DNA of 64,000 nt from SIG307 sp964609025. Its GTDB lineage: Bacteria > Bacillota > Clostridia > Lachnospirales > Lachnospiraceae. The translations under genes were made by a program, and so were the position numbers. The stretch covers positions 62,001-126,000 of the forward strand of contig CAZSQM010000002.1 of the NCBI GenBank assembly GCA_964609025.1, in the 5' to 3' direction. Under the pieces are notes generated by a model. That model was not told the origin of the DNA and did no database searches. It saw nothing but the letters and a program-made list of their open reading frames with translations. Positions within the stretch are counted from its first letter, which is position 1. The number at the start of each line of letters is the position of its first letter. Positions 9,501 to 17,487 of the stretch are shown one piece after another.

Positions 9501-9570
9501 CCGAATGCGCTCTCTCCCGGTTCACGGCAAATACCTCCGGGTTTTTCAGCCAGTCAAGCGTAGCCTTCAT
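6565..9570 (-). CDS. lacZ: Beta-galactosidase, GH2 family
   Basis: A 1001-residue cytosolic enzyme (no signal peptide) that hydrolyses lactose. Domain order: sugar-binding jelly roll (about 30-215), immunoglobulin-like domain, TIM barrel (about 325-620), a further beta domain, and a C-terminal beta-galactosidase small-chain domain (about 720-1000), as in E. coli LacZ. The acid/base Glu448 is in LIWSCGNES and the nucleophile Glu515 in ISCEYMHAMGNS. Start: GAGGAGGTATTTT before the ATG. It heads an operon with galK and is divergent from an AraC-type regulator 228 bases away, which probably controls it. Confidence 0.96.
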   Translation of the reverse strand: MKATLDWLKNPEVFAVNRERAHSDHVFYDKSGSLRQSLNGTWKFSYAENPQHRIAEFYRCDYPVEKFDEIQVPGHIQLQGYGRCQYVNVMYPWEGRESLTPPMIPEKENPVGSYVTFFDVAPALLGKETYLSFQGAEAALYVWLNGEFVGYSEDSFTPSEFNITPFLKAKDNRLAVEVYKACTGSWLEDQDFWRFSGIFRDVYLYAVPRLHVRDIKLIADYDYEKGNGNFSAELSLTGKTGEGCTVSAYLKDAEGRVVFRSTCRSEGETVIVGGTVEDVAPWSAEEPVLYTFFAELTDKTGELVETARTAVGFRTFERKNGLMCLNGKRIIFKGVDRHEFSAQRGRAITEEDMLYDIRLMKQNNINAVRTSHYPNCTRWYELCDEYGIYLIDETNLETHGTWMTDSGPVNNVPASLPEWKEAVLDRAKSMYERDKNHPSVLIWSCGNESYCGEDIAAMAKYFHTVDKCRLVHYEGVTWNRQYDCITDMESRMYAKPAELEEYLGNNPKKPYISCEYMHAMGNSLGGMKLYTDLEEKYEAYQGGFIWDFIDQALYRTLENGERVLAYGGDFEDRPADWGFCTDGIVYADRKPSPKMQEVKALYSNLKLEWKNGTLTVKNRNLFLTTSGYCFLVTLEKEGEILGQEEYALLIPAGEEASVKGKLPVPEEPGEYVYTASAVLAHDTLWAEKGYEIAFAQEIVTVSETAGRSLTEGIEKPEILCGDFCIGICGQDFSVMFDKGQGGITSLCYKGEEYITRVPQVSFWRAPTDNDRGAGYPLAAAQWELAGKYARYQRNKVSCEEKEDSLEVTFPYLAPTTPGFEYRVIYNVYFDGCVKVRVEYPGVDAQSDFPVFAMDFKLKRRYDSFSYYGMGPEENYIDRNCGARLGVFSSTAKENLSGYLNPQECGNRTGVRYVKVTDGSGKGLRFSCDTEPFEMSVLPYSATELEHAMHLEELSEPCYTWVRIAAKQMGVGGDDSWGAPVHTEYKINPKEPMTLAFVLSPL

Positions 9571-9798
9571 AAAATACCTCCTCTTACCTCACAGTTCTTC
9601 CGATTCTGTTTTTATTCTAACATAGCGCACCGCAAAAAAACATAGACGCAATAGAACAAAACATGCACAAAATGATACAATACCTCTTGCAAAAAAAGTT
9701 TTTCCGGCACATAATTAAATTATGCGAAGCCTTTTCGCAGCATTCCCTTAGGGAAGTATATGCACGATACAATATCAAACGCAAAAGGAGAATCCGTT

Positions 9799-10656
9799 AT
9801 GTATACCAATGCCGCCTACCTGCACAATTCCTTCTCGGATATTATGGATTTAAGCAAACCGCTGATTGTAACAAGCTGCGGCTACTACCGCATTTACAGC
9901 AGACCCTCTTTTATGACCGAACGTCCGAAAGGGCGGAAGGACTATCAGCTTTTATACATCGCCTCCGGAACAGCACATTTCTATTTTAACGGAACAGAAC
10001 GGCTTCTTACGGAAGGAACGATGATTCTTTATCATCCCGACGAACCGCAAAAGTATCTCTATTACGCCACGGACAAAACCGAAGTGTACTGGGTTCATTT
10101 TACGGGCTCCGATGTGGACACTCTACTTGCACATTATGGAATTTCCGCTACGGAAAACATTTTTTACACCGGCACCCTGCCCGATTATCAATGGCTGTAC
10201 CGCCAGATTATTCAGGAACTTCAGCTCTGCCGCCCGAATTACGAGGAACTGCTTTCCCTGTTGCTGTGCCACATTTTCCTCATGCTGAACCGTTCCATCA
10301 AGGAAGACAGAAAAACGGGCAGCGACATTCAAAATGAAATTGAACGCGCTACCCACTATTTTAATGAAAACTATAACGCTCCGATTCGCATCGAAGACTA
10401 TGCAAAATCCAGACACCTAAGCACCTGCTGGTTTATCCGCAATTTCAAAGAAATTGTCAAAGCTACGCCCATGCAGTATATCCTGTCGCTCCGCATGATA
10501 AACGCACAAAGCCTGCTGGAAAACACCGACTACAACATTACCGAAATTGCACAAACCGTCGGCTACGATAACCCTCTTTACTTCAGCAGACTGTTTCGCA
10601 GACAGGTAGGGCTCTCTCCCTCCGAATACAGAAAGGCAAAAAGCAATCGCGCCTGA
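9799..10656 (+). CDS. AraC-family transcriptional regulator
   Basis: A 285-residue protein with an N-terminal cupin-like sensing domain (about 25-140) and a C-terminal double helix-turn-helix (about 185-285) ending in the family signature DNPLYFSRLFRRQVGLSPSEYRK. The start at 9799 follows AAAAGGAG; an in-frame ATG 13 codons earlier has no site. It is divergent from lacZ-galK and is therefore the likely sugar-responsive activator of that operon; this is inference from position. The ligand is unknown. Confidence 0.88.
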   Translation: MYTNAAYLHNSFSDIMDLSKPLIVTSCGYYRIYSRPSFMTERPKGRKDYQLLYIASGTAHFYFNGTERLLTEGTMILYHPDEPQKYLYYATDKTEVYWVHFTGSDVDTLLAHYGISATENIFYTGTLPDYQWLYRQIIQELQLCRPNYEELLSLLLCHIFLMLNRSIKEDRKTGSDIQNEIERATHYFNENYNAPIRIEDYAKSRHLSTCWFIRNFKEIVKATPMQYILSLRMINAQSLLENTDYNITEIAQTVGYDNPLYFSRLFRRQVGLSPSEYRKAKSNRA

Positions 10657-10681
10657 CCCGCTTTCAGAACAGGCAGCCGCT

Positions 10682-11896
10682 TTAGTAAATCACCCGCTTT
10701 GCGCTGTACGGCGTCCGATAATTGTAATTTGAAATGATTACCCCCGTCTTGTAATCGGACGCATGTACCACTTTCCCGTTTCCGATATACATTGCCACAT
10801 GGTCCACAACGCCGCCGGAAGCGTAGAACACCAGGTCGCCCGCCTTCAGATTGGCAGTATTCGGCGTTACCGATAACAGGGACTTGCTTGTCGCCATATC
10901 TCTCGAAACCCGCGGCAGGGTATACCCGAACTTCTTATATGCCGCGTAGCATAATCCCGAGCAATCCACTCCGGTGTTTAAATTGGTGCCGCCCCAGACA
11001 TATGCCGTTCCGACTGCAGTCTTTGCATATTCCGCCACCTGCTTCGCCTTTTCCGTCTTTGCCCTTTCGGCGGCTGCCTTTTTCTCTGCCTCCGCTTTTG
11101 CCGCAGCTTCGGCGGCCGCCTTTTTCTCCGCGGCGATTCTTGCCGTTTCTTCGGCAAGGGTTTCTCCGTATGCCGGCTCACCGGTTACCGTCACATACTT
11201 TGCATATACATAGCCTACCTTTTCCGTACCGCCGGAAGAAAAACGGATTTTCATCCACTCCTTCCCTTTTTCTAACAATTCCGCCTCAGCACCGTTTGTA
11301 AAGGTTCCGATAATATCGTAACCGGTTCCTGCGCCGGAACGGATATTCAATACATTCGCCGTCACTTTGACTTTCGGCGTATACTTTTTTACGATTGCCG
11401 CTTCCGCCTCGTTTCCGAACAACAGATACTTGTTCACGACATATCCCGTTACATTGCCGGAATTCACATAAACCCAGTCCCCTTTTTCCTCGATTACGGT
11501 TGCCACACATCCCGCATAAAGCTTTCCGACTACGTTTGAAGAGGTTGTCGCCTCCTGCCGTACATTCACATAATTTGTGACATTGGCATAGACCCGCGTC
11601 CCGACAAAGCTCCTTGCCCGTCCGAACAATACAAGTTCCGCCTCTCCGGTCTCCTGCATCTGTAACAGTACGCGTTCGCCGATATCCTCCAGTCCTTCTA
11701 TGTACTGACTCCTTGCACCGATGGTTCTCCATACGCTTTTTATATCCAACAGGGCATTCTGCCATGCCGCCGCATTCTCTGTAACCACAGGATTCTTTAT
11801 TGCCTCCGCCGCCTTTGCGTCACCGCTTTGCAGGACGCCCGTAAGCGCTGCGGCACCAAGACAAAAAAGCACTTTGTTGTATTTTCGACCGCTCAT
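10682..11896 (-). CDS. Secreted NlpC/P60 peptidoglycan hydrolase with SH3 domains
   Basis: A 404-residue secreted wall hydrolase. A signal peptide (KVLFCLGAAALTGVLQSGDAKA) is followed by two bacterial SH3 domains (about 105-160 and 175-240; motifs YVNVRQEATTSSNVVGKL and VLNIRSGAGTGYDIIG), an Ala/Lys/Glu coiled-coil linker (about 245-285) and a C-terminal NlpC/P60 domain. Catalytic Cys312 (GVDCSGL), His366 (DHVAMY) and a third residue at His378 are visible, as in gamma-D-glutamyl-diaminopimelate endopeptidases. The start at 11896 follows AGGAGGAG; an upstream TTG overlaps that site. Its promoter lies inside the trxB terminator and a WalR-like box overlaps the start of transcription. Confidence 0.92.
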   Translation of the reverse strand: MSGRKYNKVLFCLGAAALTGVLQSGDAKAAEAIKNPVVTENAAAWQNALLDIKSVWRTIGARSQYIEGLEDIGERVLLQMQETGEAELVLFGRARSFVGTRVYANVTNYVNVRQEATTSSNVVGKLYAGCVATVIEEKGDWVYVNSGNVTGYVVNKYLLFGNEAEAAIVKKYTPKVKVTANVLNIRSGAGTGYDIIGTFTNGAEAELLEKGKEWMKIRFSSGGTEKVGYVYAKYVTVTGEPAYGETLAEETARIAAEKKAAAEAAAKAEAEKKAAAERAKTEKAKQVAEYAKTAVGTAYVWGGTNLNTGVDCSGLCYAAYKKFGYTLPRVSRDMATSKSLLSVTPNTANLKAGDLVFYASGGVVDHVAMYIGNGKVVHASDYKTGVIISNYNYRTPYSAKRVIY

Positions 11897-11917
11897 ACAA
11901 CTCCTCCTTTTCAAATT

Positions 11918-11944
11918 GTTACAAATTTGTTACAAACTTGTAAC
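11918..11944 (-). promoter_or_regulatory. WalR-like box upstream of the NlpC/P60 gene
   Basis: On the minus strand TGTAAC-N5-TGTAAC (complement of 11918-11934) matches the WalR (YycF) consensus of two TGTWAH hexamers 5 bases apart. A third inverted hexamer at 11939-11944 makes GTTACA-N4-TGTAAC. The box sits just after the -10, where it would overlap the transcription start. Confidence 0.6.
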
Positions 11945-11947
11945 GCA

Positions 11948-11977
11948 ATTATAACAAAGTTCCGGCGCCTTTGTCAA
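11948..11977 (-). promoter_or_regulatory. Promoter of the NlpC/P60 gene
   Basis: Perfect consensus TTGACA (11972-11977) and TATAAT (11948-11953) on the minus strand, spacer 18 bases. The -35 lies in the loop and the spacer covers one arm of the trxB terminator hairpin. Confidence 0.82.
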
Positions 11978-11990
11978 CACGCCGGAACTT
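11957..11990 (-). terminator. Terminator of trxB
   Basis: Perfect 11-bp stem AAGTTCCGGCG / CGCCGGAACTT with a 12-base loop, 92 bases after trxB; the following T-tract (TTTGTTATAATT) is interrupted. Confidence 0.65.
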
Positions 11991-12081
11991 CCAATTTCTT
12001 CCTGTCTTTTTGTTTGCCGCACTTTTTGTCGAACTTCCCCGTTTCGCCTCGGTCGGTCAGCCGCTCTCCGCACCAAAAAGC

Positions 12082-12990
12082 CTACTTACTGTTCAAAAAA
12101 GCCTCAATTTCCCTGATGGCAACCGCACCGTCCGCTGCTGCGGTGATGACCTGTCTGAGCGGTTTTGTTCTCAAATCTCCCGCTGCAAAAACGCCCTCGG
12201 TATCTGTTTTACAATCCTCGCCGGCAATGACATACCCTGTCTCATCCAACGAGGCAAGACCTTTCAAAAGCTCCGTATTCGGCAGCATTCCCACGGCAAC
12301 AAACACACCTGCCACGGAAAGCTCCCGCTCTTCTCCCGCTTCCTTCACCACAAGCCCCTCTACCTGTCCGCTTCCCGCAATCCGCACCGGTACGGCATTT
12401 AATACAAACTCCACATTCTCACAGGCACGCAGACGGTTCACAAGCGTTTTTGCCGCACGAAACTCCTCCCTGCGGTGTACCAGATAAACCTTTTTGCAGA
12501 TGCGCGCCAAAAACAGTGCGTCCTCCACCGCCACATCCCCGCCGCCGATGACCGCAACCTCTTTTCCCCTGAAAAACGCTCCGTCACAGGTTGCGCAATA
12601 AGAAACGCCGCTTCCGGTAAGTTCTTCCTCGCCCGGGATTCCAAGCTTCCGATGGTCGGCACCGGTAGCAAACAATACGGTTTTTGCCGCAATGCACTCT
12701 CCGTTTTCCAAAAGCACCGAAAAACCATCGTCCTGCTTTTTTACCTCCGTAACTCTTCCGTCCCGGAAACAAACACCGCACCCGTCGCAATGCTCACGAA
12801 AGCGCGTTGCCAATTCAAACCCGCCGATTCCTTTTAAGCCCGGGTAATTGTCTACCTCCGACGTATTGATAATCTGTCCGCCGCTCATAAGACCGCTCTC
12901 CAACACAAGATGAGAAAGCTCCGCTCTTGCCGCATAAATCCCTGCCGCCATGCCCGCCGGACCGGCGCCGATAATAATCGTATCTAACAT
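12082..12990 (-). CDS. trxB: Thioredoxin reductase
   Basis: A 302-residue FAD/NADPH enzyme that reduces thioredoxin. FAD-binding GAGPAG at 8-13, redox-active CATC (Cys132, Cys135), NADPH-binding GGGDVAVEDA near 149-158, and the C-terminal FAD motif GVFAAGDLRTKPLRQ. Length is normal for low-molecular-weight TrxR. AAAGAGGTTTTT precedes the ATG. Single gene, divergent from the YjfB-family gene; its terminator doubles as the next gene's promoter region. Confidence 0.95.
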   Translation of the reverse strand: MLDTIIIGAGPAGMAAGIYAARAELSHLVLESGLMSGGQIINTSEVDNYPGLKGIGGFELATRFREHCDGCGVCFRDGRVTEVKKQDDGFSVLLENGECIAAKTVLFATGADHRKLGIPGEEELTGSGVSYCATCDGAFFRGKEVAVIGGGDVAVEDALFLARICKKVYLVHRREEFRAAKTLVNRLRACENVEFVLNAVPVRIAGSGQVEGLVVKEAGEERELSVAGVFVAVGMLPNTELLKGLASLDETGYVIAGEDCKTDTEGVFAAGDLRTKPLRQVITAAADGAVAIREIEAFLNSK

Positions 12991-13025
12991 AAAAACCTCT
13001 TTCTGCGTTATTCTAACGCCTTTTC

Positions 13026-13054
13026 TTGCTTTTTTCCAAAAAATATGTTATACT
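13026..13054 (+). promoter_or_regulatory. Promoter of the YjfB-family gene
   Basis: TTGCTT (13026-13031), 17-base spacer, TATACT (13049-13054), about 70 bases before the start codon. Confidence 0.7.
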
Positions 13055-13122
13055 AAGTTCAGAAACTGATGGTTCTGTCTGCAACCCGGTGTTTCCGGTA
13101 CAGAAAAAAGGAGGATACCGTT

Positions 13123-13299
13123 ATGGATATTGCCGCACTTTCTATGCAGACTTCCGCTTTAAATGCTGCCGATATGGTCAGTGTCGCCGTATTCAAAAAG
13201 ACACTCGACACAATGGAAGGCACCGGCGAAAGTATGATAAAGATGATGGAACAGTCCGTCACCCCACATCTCGGTCAGAACATTGACCTTCGTGTGTAA
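13123..13299 (+). CDS. YjfB-family putative motility protein
   Basis: A 58-residue protein with the YjfB family pattern: MDIAALSMQTS at the N-terminus, two short amphipathic helices, and HLGQNIDLRV at the end. In Bacillus the homologue is expressed with motility genes; its biochemical role is unknown. The start follows AAAAAAGGAGGATACCGTT; an upstream in-frame ATG at 13069 has no site. It has its own promoter and terminator. Confidence 0.75.
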   Translation: MDIAALSMQTSALNAADMVSVAVFKKTLDTMEGTGESMIKMMEQSVTPHLGQNIDLRV

Positions 13300-13331
13300 A
13301 AGCTCATGCGCTTGCATGGGCTTTTCCTTTT
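13298..13331 (+). terminator. Terminator of the YjfB-family gene
   Basis: 12-bp stem AAAAGCTCATGC / GCATGGGCTTTT (one G-U) with loop GCTT, followed by CCTTTTT. The stem overlaps the stop codon. Confidence 0.8.
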
Positions 13332-13335
13332 TCTC

Positions 13336-14367
13336 TCACACGCCTCCCACAAACTGCTCTAACAGCATGATTGCAATACAAAACAGACTTCCGACTACTA
13401 ATGCGGGGCTTATCACGGAATTCGTTTCTCTTTCTCCTCCGTTCCCAGGCTTTCTCCCTGTAAAAATCGTCCTGAAATGCTCCGCACGTCCCGTACTTCT
13501 GACAAAGTAACGCACAATAAGCACCACACCGAGTACGCTGAGTAAAAACCACGGAAGCGTCGTAAGAATACCTCCTGTCACATCCGTTTCCCCCATGTTG
13601 AAGTATGCGGTCAGCCACTCTGCGGAATCAATCGGCACGCCCTGCGCCTGCTTCAGCAAATCGGCCGCAAGAGCCGTATTTCCGGCTGCTTCCGCCGTTA
13701 CATATTGTTCGCGCAATCCTGTCAGATAATTCACCGCCGCATACAAAAGCACAACCGAACGTCCGTTGATATACAAATGCAGTAACATGGACGGCACCAG
13801 GGACCCGACCGCCTCATTGACAAGGCTGAACAAAATACCCAATACCATTGCGTAACAGAACTGATTCAGATTCATGTGCATGATACCGAACAAAAACGCC
13901 GATAATAAAACAGCGACACGCACACTGCTTCTGCGGTAACCCTGATATATCACCCCTCGGTAGATTAACTCCTCGCACACAGCCGGGGTAACGGCAATGA
14001 CAAAAAAAGCTAACGGCAGGGGATACTCCAAAATCAATTCCGCCATATGATTGCCGATTACATTCGGCGCAAACAGCTGCGACAGGATATTGATGAACTC
14101 CGCAATTTTATCGACGCAGACCGCAAGCGGCAGCAACAGAAGCCAATGCTGCCAGCGCAAAGAATTTAAGCCGACACTGTCCTTTGCGGAACACCTCTGC
14201 ATACAAAGATAAATCACACAGGGAAGCACCATAAAAATCTCTATCAAAAACTGCAGCATCATCACATCACTCACACCGAGGGCCGCAACCAAAGGTAACA
14301 ACAGCTGTGATGCCGCTATACTAATCAGAAACAAACGATTCGCGTCCACCGCATACTTCCGTTTCAT
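13336..14367 (-). CDS. CPBP-family intramembrane metalloprotease
   Basis: A 343-residue membrane protein with about 8 hydrophobic segments. The CPBP (CAAX protease/bacteriocin-processing, formerly Abi) motifs are present: EEL-x2-R in VCEELIYRGV near 160, a helix with HMNLNQF, and a third motif NEAVGS near 185. The family cleaves within the membrane; bacterial substrates are mostly unknown. The second ATG (14367) is chosen because GCGGAGGAATGAGT gives it proper spacing, while the first lies against the Shine-Dalgarno. Single gene. Confidence 0.85.
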   Translation of the reverse strand: MKRKYAVDANRLFLISIAASQLLLPLVAALGVSDVMMLQFLIEIFMVLPCVIYLCMQRCSAKDSVGLNSLRWQHWLLLLPLAVCVDKIAEFINILSQLFAPNVIGNHMAELILEYPLPLAFFVIAVTPAVCEELIYRGVIYQGYRRSSVRVAVLLSAFLFGIMHMNLNQFCYAMVLGILFSLVNEAVGSLVPSMLLHLYINGRSVVLLYAAVNYLTGLREQYVTAEAAGNTALAADLLKQAQGVPIDSAEWLTAYFNMGETDVTGGILTTLPWFLLSVLGVVLIVRYFVRSTGRAEHFRTIFTGRKPGNGGERETNSVISPALVVGSLFCIAIMLLEQFVGGV

Positions 14368-14540
14368 ACTCATTCCTCCGCATCGTTACTCTTGTCTTCT
14401 AGTATACATTTTTTTGGCCTATATTTCTAGCTTTTTTTTGTCATTTATGATATACTTGTGTGCGTATGGAATAAAGTAGAAAATCCTCGGGCTTTTTTCC
14501 CGAAAATTATGGAAAAATGCCTGAAATCCAAGGAGTGCTT

Positions 14541-15242
14541 ATGTATTCTTTTGACACAAGAGTCCGGTACAGCGAGGTTGATTCGTCCCTGCGGTTATCC
14601 TATTCTTCCATCATCAACTATTTTCAGGATTGCAGCACCTTTCACTCGGAAGACCTCGGTATCGGCGTTCAATTTTTAAAAGATCACCACTGCGTCTGGC
14701 TTTTAAGTGCATGGCAGATTCAGATTTTCCGTTTCCCGCAGCTCGGAGAAACCTTAACGGTCAGTACCTGGCCTTATGACTTTAAGGCAATGTTCGGCTA
14801 TCGTAATTTTTTACTGCAGGACAAGAATAAAACTACGGTTGCCGTCGCCAACTCCGTCTGGGTACATGCGGACACCGACACCGGCCGACCGGCGCGCCTT
14901 TTGCCGGAATACGAGCTTTACTACAAAACGGAGCCTGCCTACCCGATGGAGTACGCACCGCGCAAAATCGAACTGCCCGCCGGAGGTACGCCCTGCGCTC
15001 CGATTCCGGTTACGGTTTCCCATCTGGATTCCAACCACCACGTCAACAACGGGCAATACGTTGCGATGGCTTCCGCGCTGCTTCCTTCGCAGGATTACGA
15101 TAAGCTGCGCGTTGAGTACAGGAAACCGGCGCAGCTTGGCGATACCATCTATCCGCGTATCTTTGAGGAAGACGGCCTGTGTATTGTTGTTCTGGCTGCC
15201 GAGAACGGTACGCCTTTTGCCGTCGCGGAATTTAAGAAATAA
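14541..15242 (+). CDS. Acyl-ACP thioesterase
   Basis: A 233-residue double hot-dog protein of the FatA/FatB-like bacterial family, which releases fatty acids from acyl-ACP. First hot-dog domain: RVRYSEVDSSLRLSYSSIINYFQDCSTFH; second: VSHLDSNHHVNNGQYV, which carries the conserved Asn/His of the active site. The start at 14541 follows AAGGAG; the frame's upstream ATG has none. It is followed 38 bases later by cvfB on the same strand, so the two are probably co-transcribed. Confidence 0.9.
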   Translation: MYSFDTRVRYSEVDSSLRLSYSSIINYFQDCSTFHSEDLGIGVQFLKDHHCVWLLSAWQIQIFRFPQLGETLTVSTWPYDFKAMFGYRNFLLQDKNKTTVAVANSVWVHADTDTGRPARLLPEYELYYKTEPAYPMEYAPRKIELPAGGTPCAPIPVTVSHLDSNHHVNNGQYVAMASALLPSQDYDKLRVEYRKPAQLGDTIYPRIFEEDGLCIVVLAAENGTPFAVAEFKK

Positions 15243-15280
15243 CTTTACGTTTTAAACTAACAGAAGGGATATCAACTTTT

Positions 15281-16162
15281 ATGATTATGCTTGGACAAAT
15301 GCAGACGCTTACCGTCTGCAGGTCAACAGAAAACGGTATTTACTTAGAGAGTCCGGTTGCCGCGGCTCCCGTATTTTCCGACGATACGGCTGCGATTCCG
15401 GAAGCACGGGTGTTACTTCCGCGCAATCAGGTGCCGGACGGCGTCAAACACGGGGATTCCCTGCGGGTGTTCGTTTACCGCGACTCGGAAGACCGTGCCA
15501 TTGCAACCACCGCCGTACCGCCGCTTACGCTTGGCGAGACCGCCGTACTGACTGTAAAGGAAACCTCTCAAATCGGAGCATTTCTCGACTGGGGACTGGC
15601 AAAGGATTTGTTTCTCCCGTTTAAAGAGCAGACCGTCAAGGTAAAGCAGGGTGAACAGGTGCTTGTTGCGCTCTATATCGACAAAAGCGGACGGCTTTGC
15701 GCCACTATGCACGTTTATGAATACCTTTCCGGCAATGCACCGTACAAAAAGGACGACCGCGTCACCGGCATCGTCTATGAACACATTGATGAGTTCGGAA
15801 CTTACGTTGCGGTAGATTCGCTCTACTCCGCTCTGATTCCGCGCCGCGAGGTGATTACACCGCTCCGTCCCGGCACGGTTATCACCGCCCGGGTCACAAA
15901 GGTACAGCCGGACGGCAGGCTGGAGTTAAGCGTCCGCGAAAAAGCGTATCTCCAGCTTGATTCCGACGCCGAACGGATTCTTGCCCTGCTAAAAGAAGCG
16001 GGCGGCTTTCTTCCGTACCACGACAAGTCTAACCCGGAGGCAATCAAGGCAAAGTTTGCATTAAGCAAAAACTCGTTCAAGCGCGCCATTGGTCACCTTT
16101 ACAAGGAAGGCTTACTTTCCATAGAGGAAAACGGCATCCGTCTGAACGAAACCACTCATTAA
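15281..16162 (+). CDS. cvfB: CvfB-like S1-domain RNA-binding protein
   Basis: A 293-residue protein of the CvfB/YitL family. It carries S1-type RNA-binding modules (about 70-145 and 150-215; QIGAFLDWGLAKDLFLPF and EFGTYVAVDSLYSALIPR) and the C-terminal winged-helix typical of the family (LSKNSFKRAIGHLYKEGLLSI). In Staphylococcus CvfB affects expression of virulence regulators; the mechanism is not settled. Downstream of the thioesterase; ends at a bidirectional terminator. Confidence 0.87.
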   Translation: MIMLGQMQTLTVCRSTENGIYLESPVAAAPVFSDDTAAIPEARVLLPRNQVPDGVKHGDSLRVFVYRDSEDRAIATTAVPPLTLGETAVLTVKETSQIGAFLDWGLAKDLFLPFKEQTVKVKQGEQVLVALYIDKSGRLCATMHVYEYLSGNAPYKKDDRVTGIVYEHIDEFGTYVAVDSLYSALIPRREVITPLRPGTVITARVTKVQPDGRLELSVREKAYLQLDSDAERILALLKEAGGFLPYHDKSNPEAIKAKFALSKNSFKRAIGHLYKEGLLSIEENGIRLNETTH

Positions 16163-16215
16163 AGCCGGGGCGGCCGCACCACCGATTCGCTAAATCGTAG
16201 TGCGACCGCCCTTTC
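16161..16215. terminator. Bidirectional terminator between cvfB and the YvyF-type gene
   Basis: GGGCGGCCGCAC (16168-16179) pairs with GTGCGACCGCCC (16200-16211) with one mismatch, flanked by AAAG and CTTTCCTTT; it lies between two convergent genes. Confidence 0.7.
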
Positions 16216-16220
16216 CTTTG

Positions 16221-16622
16221 CTACTCCAAAAAGCGCATCTTCGGAGTCTGACTCTTGGAAGTCTTTTTTTCCGGTTCTTCCTTCGGTCTTGTATACGCCG
16301 AAAAACCGTTAATATACTTTGTCTTACACATATCGCAAAAACGTCCGGTACGAATCATCTTACCGCAGCCCTCGCACTCCAAACCAACCTGTGCATCATC
16401 ACTAAACGCCAGCCGTTCCTCACGAATCCAACGCTTAATCTGCGCTACCGTCACGCCGGTTTCCTCGGCAACCTGCTGCATCCCCGCACGCGGGTGGTCA
16501 TACACATATTCGCGCACCTCGTCAAACTTAACGTCCAGCGCTTTTATACACTCCGGACAAAGCGGCTGTCCTCCGATATAGTTAAACAAGCGGCTGCAAC
16601 CCTTACAATTTCTCACATCCAT
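16221..16622 (-). CDS. Flagellar operon protein, YvyF/TIGR03826 family
   Basis: A 133-residue protein with an N-terminal zinc-finger pair (CKGCSRLF...CPEC), a helix-turn-helix-like middle (GMQQVAEETGVTVAQIKRWIREERL, given in part) and a second pair (CEGCGKMIRTGRFCDMC). This matches B. subtilis YvyF, found beside comF and flgM. It presumably regulates or assists motility genes, but the role is not established. It follows comF by 35 bases with AGGAGGTAAGGAAA as ribosome-binding site. Confidence 0.87.
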   Translation of the reverse strand: MDVRNCKGCSRLFNYIGGQPLCPECIKALDVKFDEVREYVYDHPRAGMQQVAEETGVTVAQIKRWIREERLAFSDDAQVGLECEGCGKMIRTGRFCDMCKTKYINGFSAYTRPKEEPEKKTSKSQTPKMRFLE

Positions 16623-16657
16623 TTTCCTTACCTCCTCTTTCTATAATCATTCTCTCT

Positions 16658-17395
16658 TTATTCTCCTCCGATGCAGATACAAACTCCGTACACCCTTTGA
16701 ATTCCGTTCTCCTTCAATACCCCGGCACAGGCCGACATCGTACTCCCCGTCGTATAAATATCGTCTACCACCGCAACCGCCGCCGGAAGCTCCGAAAGTG
16801 TGTCTGCCGCTCTGCGGTTCCAAAGGATGGAACCGGACAGATTCTCCTGCCGCTTTACAGGGTCCAGCCCGCTTTGCGGCAACGTATTCCTGACGCGCTT
16901 CAAAAGCCGTGAACTGGTAAGTCCCAACTCCTTTGCAAGCCCCTCGGACAACAGCTCCGCCTGATTAAACCCGCGATAACGCCTCCTCTTTGCGGAAACC
17001 GGAACCGGTACAAGCACCGTGACACCGTAATGTAAAAGGCTGCTCCCGAAGCAATGCGCCATATGCCGCACATAAAAGTCCGCATACTCTTTTCTGCCGT
17101 CATATTTAAACGCAGCAACAGACCTTTTCATTGCCCCGTCATACTGCCAGACCGCAAAATTCCGTATAACCGACGGCGGCTTGGCCTCGCACCTCATACA
17201 ATACTCTTTTGTGTCGTCCGCAATTTCCCTGCCGCAGCCCATGCAGACCGGCTCCCGGATAAAGCGAAGCGCTCCCGCACACGCAGGACAGGTACTGCTT
17301 TCCCACGGAATCCGAAGCTCTCCGCAAACCGGACACCGCGGCGGAAACAGACACGCCAGAAAAGGATTCTCTTTTGTTACGGTTTCTTTGCCCAG
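16658..17395 (-). CDS. comF: ComF-family phosphoribosyltransferase, non-standard start
   Basis: ComF proteins take part in DNA uptake and natural competence. The C-terminal PRTase domain carries the PRPP loop VVDDIYTTGSTMSAC. The first ATG in frame (17242) would begin in the middle of the zinc region, yet the frame upstream encodes the family's N-terminus: LFPPRCPVCG, then CPACAGALRF, then REPVCMGCG. No ATG, GTG or TTG exists between the TAA at 17435-17437 and 17242. The best candidate is CTG at 17393-17395, which has AAGGGGG 8 bases upstream and gives 245 residues, the normal length. The extent is firm to about 17370; the exact start is inferred. It sits between recD2 and the YvyF-type gene on the same strand. 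Confidence 0.82.
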   Translation of the reverse strand: MGKETVTKENPFLACLFPPRCPVCGELRIPWESSTCPACAGALRFIREPVCMGCGREIADDTKEYCMRCEAKPPSVIRNFAVWQYDGAMKRSVAAFKYDGRKEYADFYVRHMAHCFGSSLLHYGVTVLVPVPVSAKRRRYRGFNQAELLSEGLAKELGLTSSRLLKRVRNTLPQSGLDPVKRQENLSGSILWNRRAADTLSELPAAVAVVDDIYTTGSTMSACAGVLKENGIQRVYGVCICIGGE

Positions 17396-17487
17396 ACTCC
17401 CGTCCCCCTTTTTTGTTTCTATTCTATTTCTATCTTACAATATTTTCTTATCAAATACAAGACCTTCGCAAAAAAGAGTTCCGCCCC

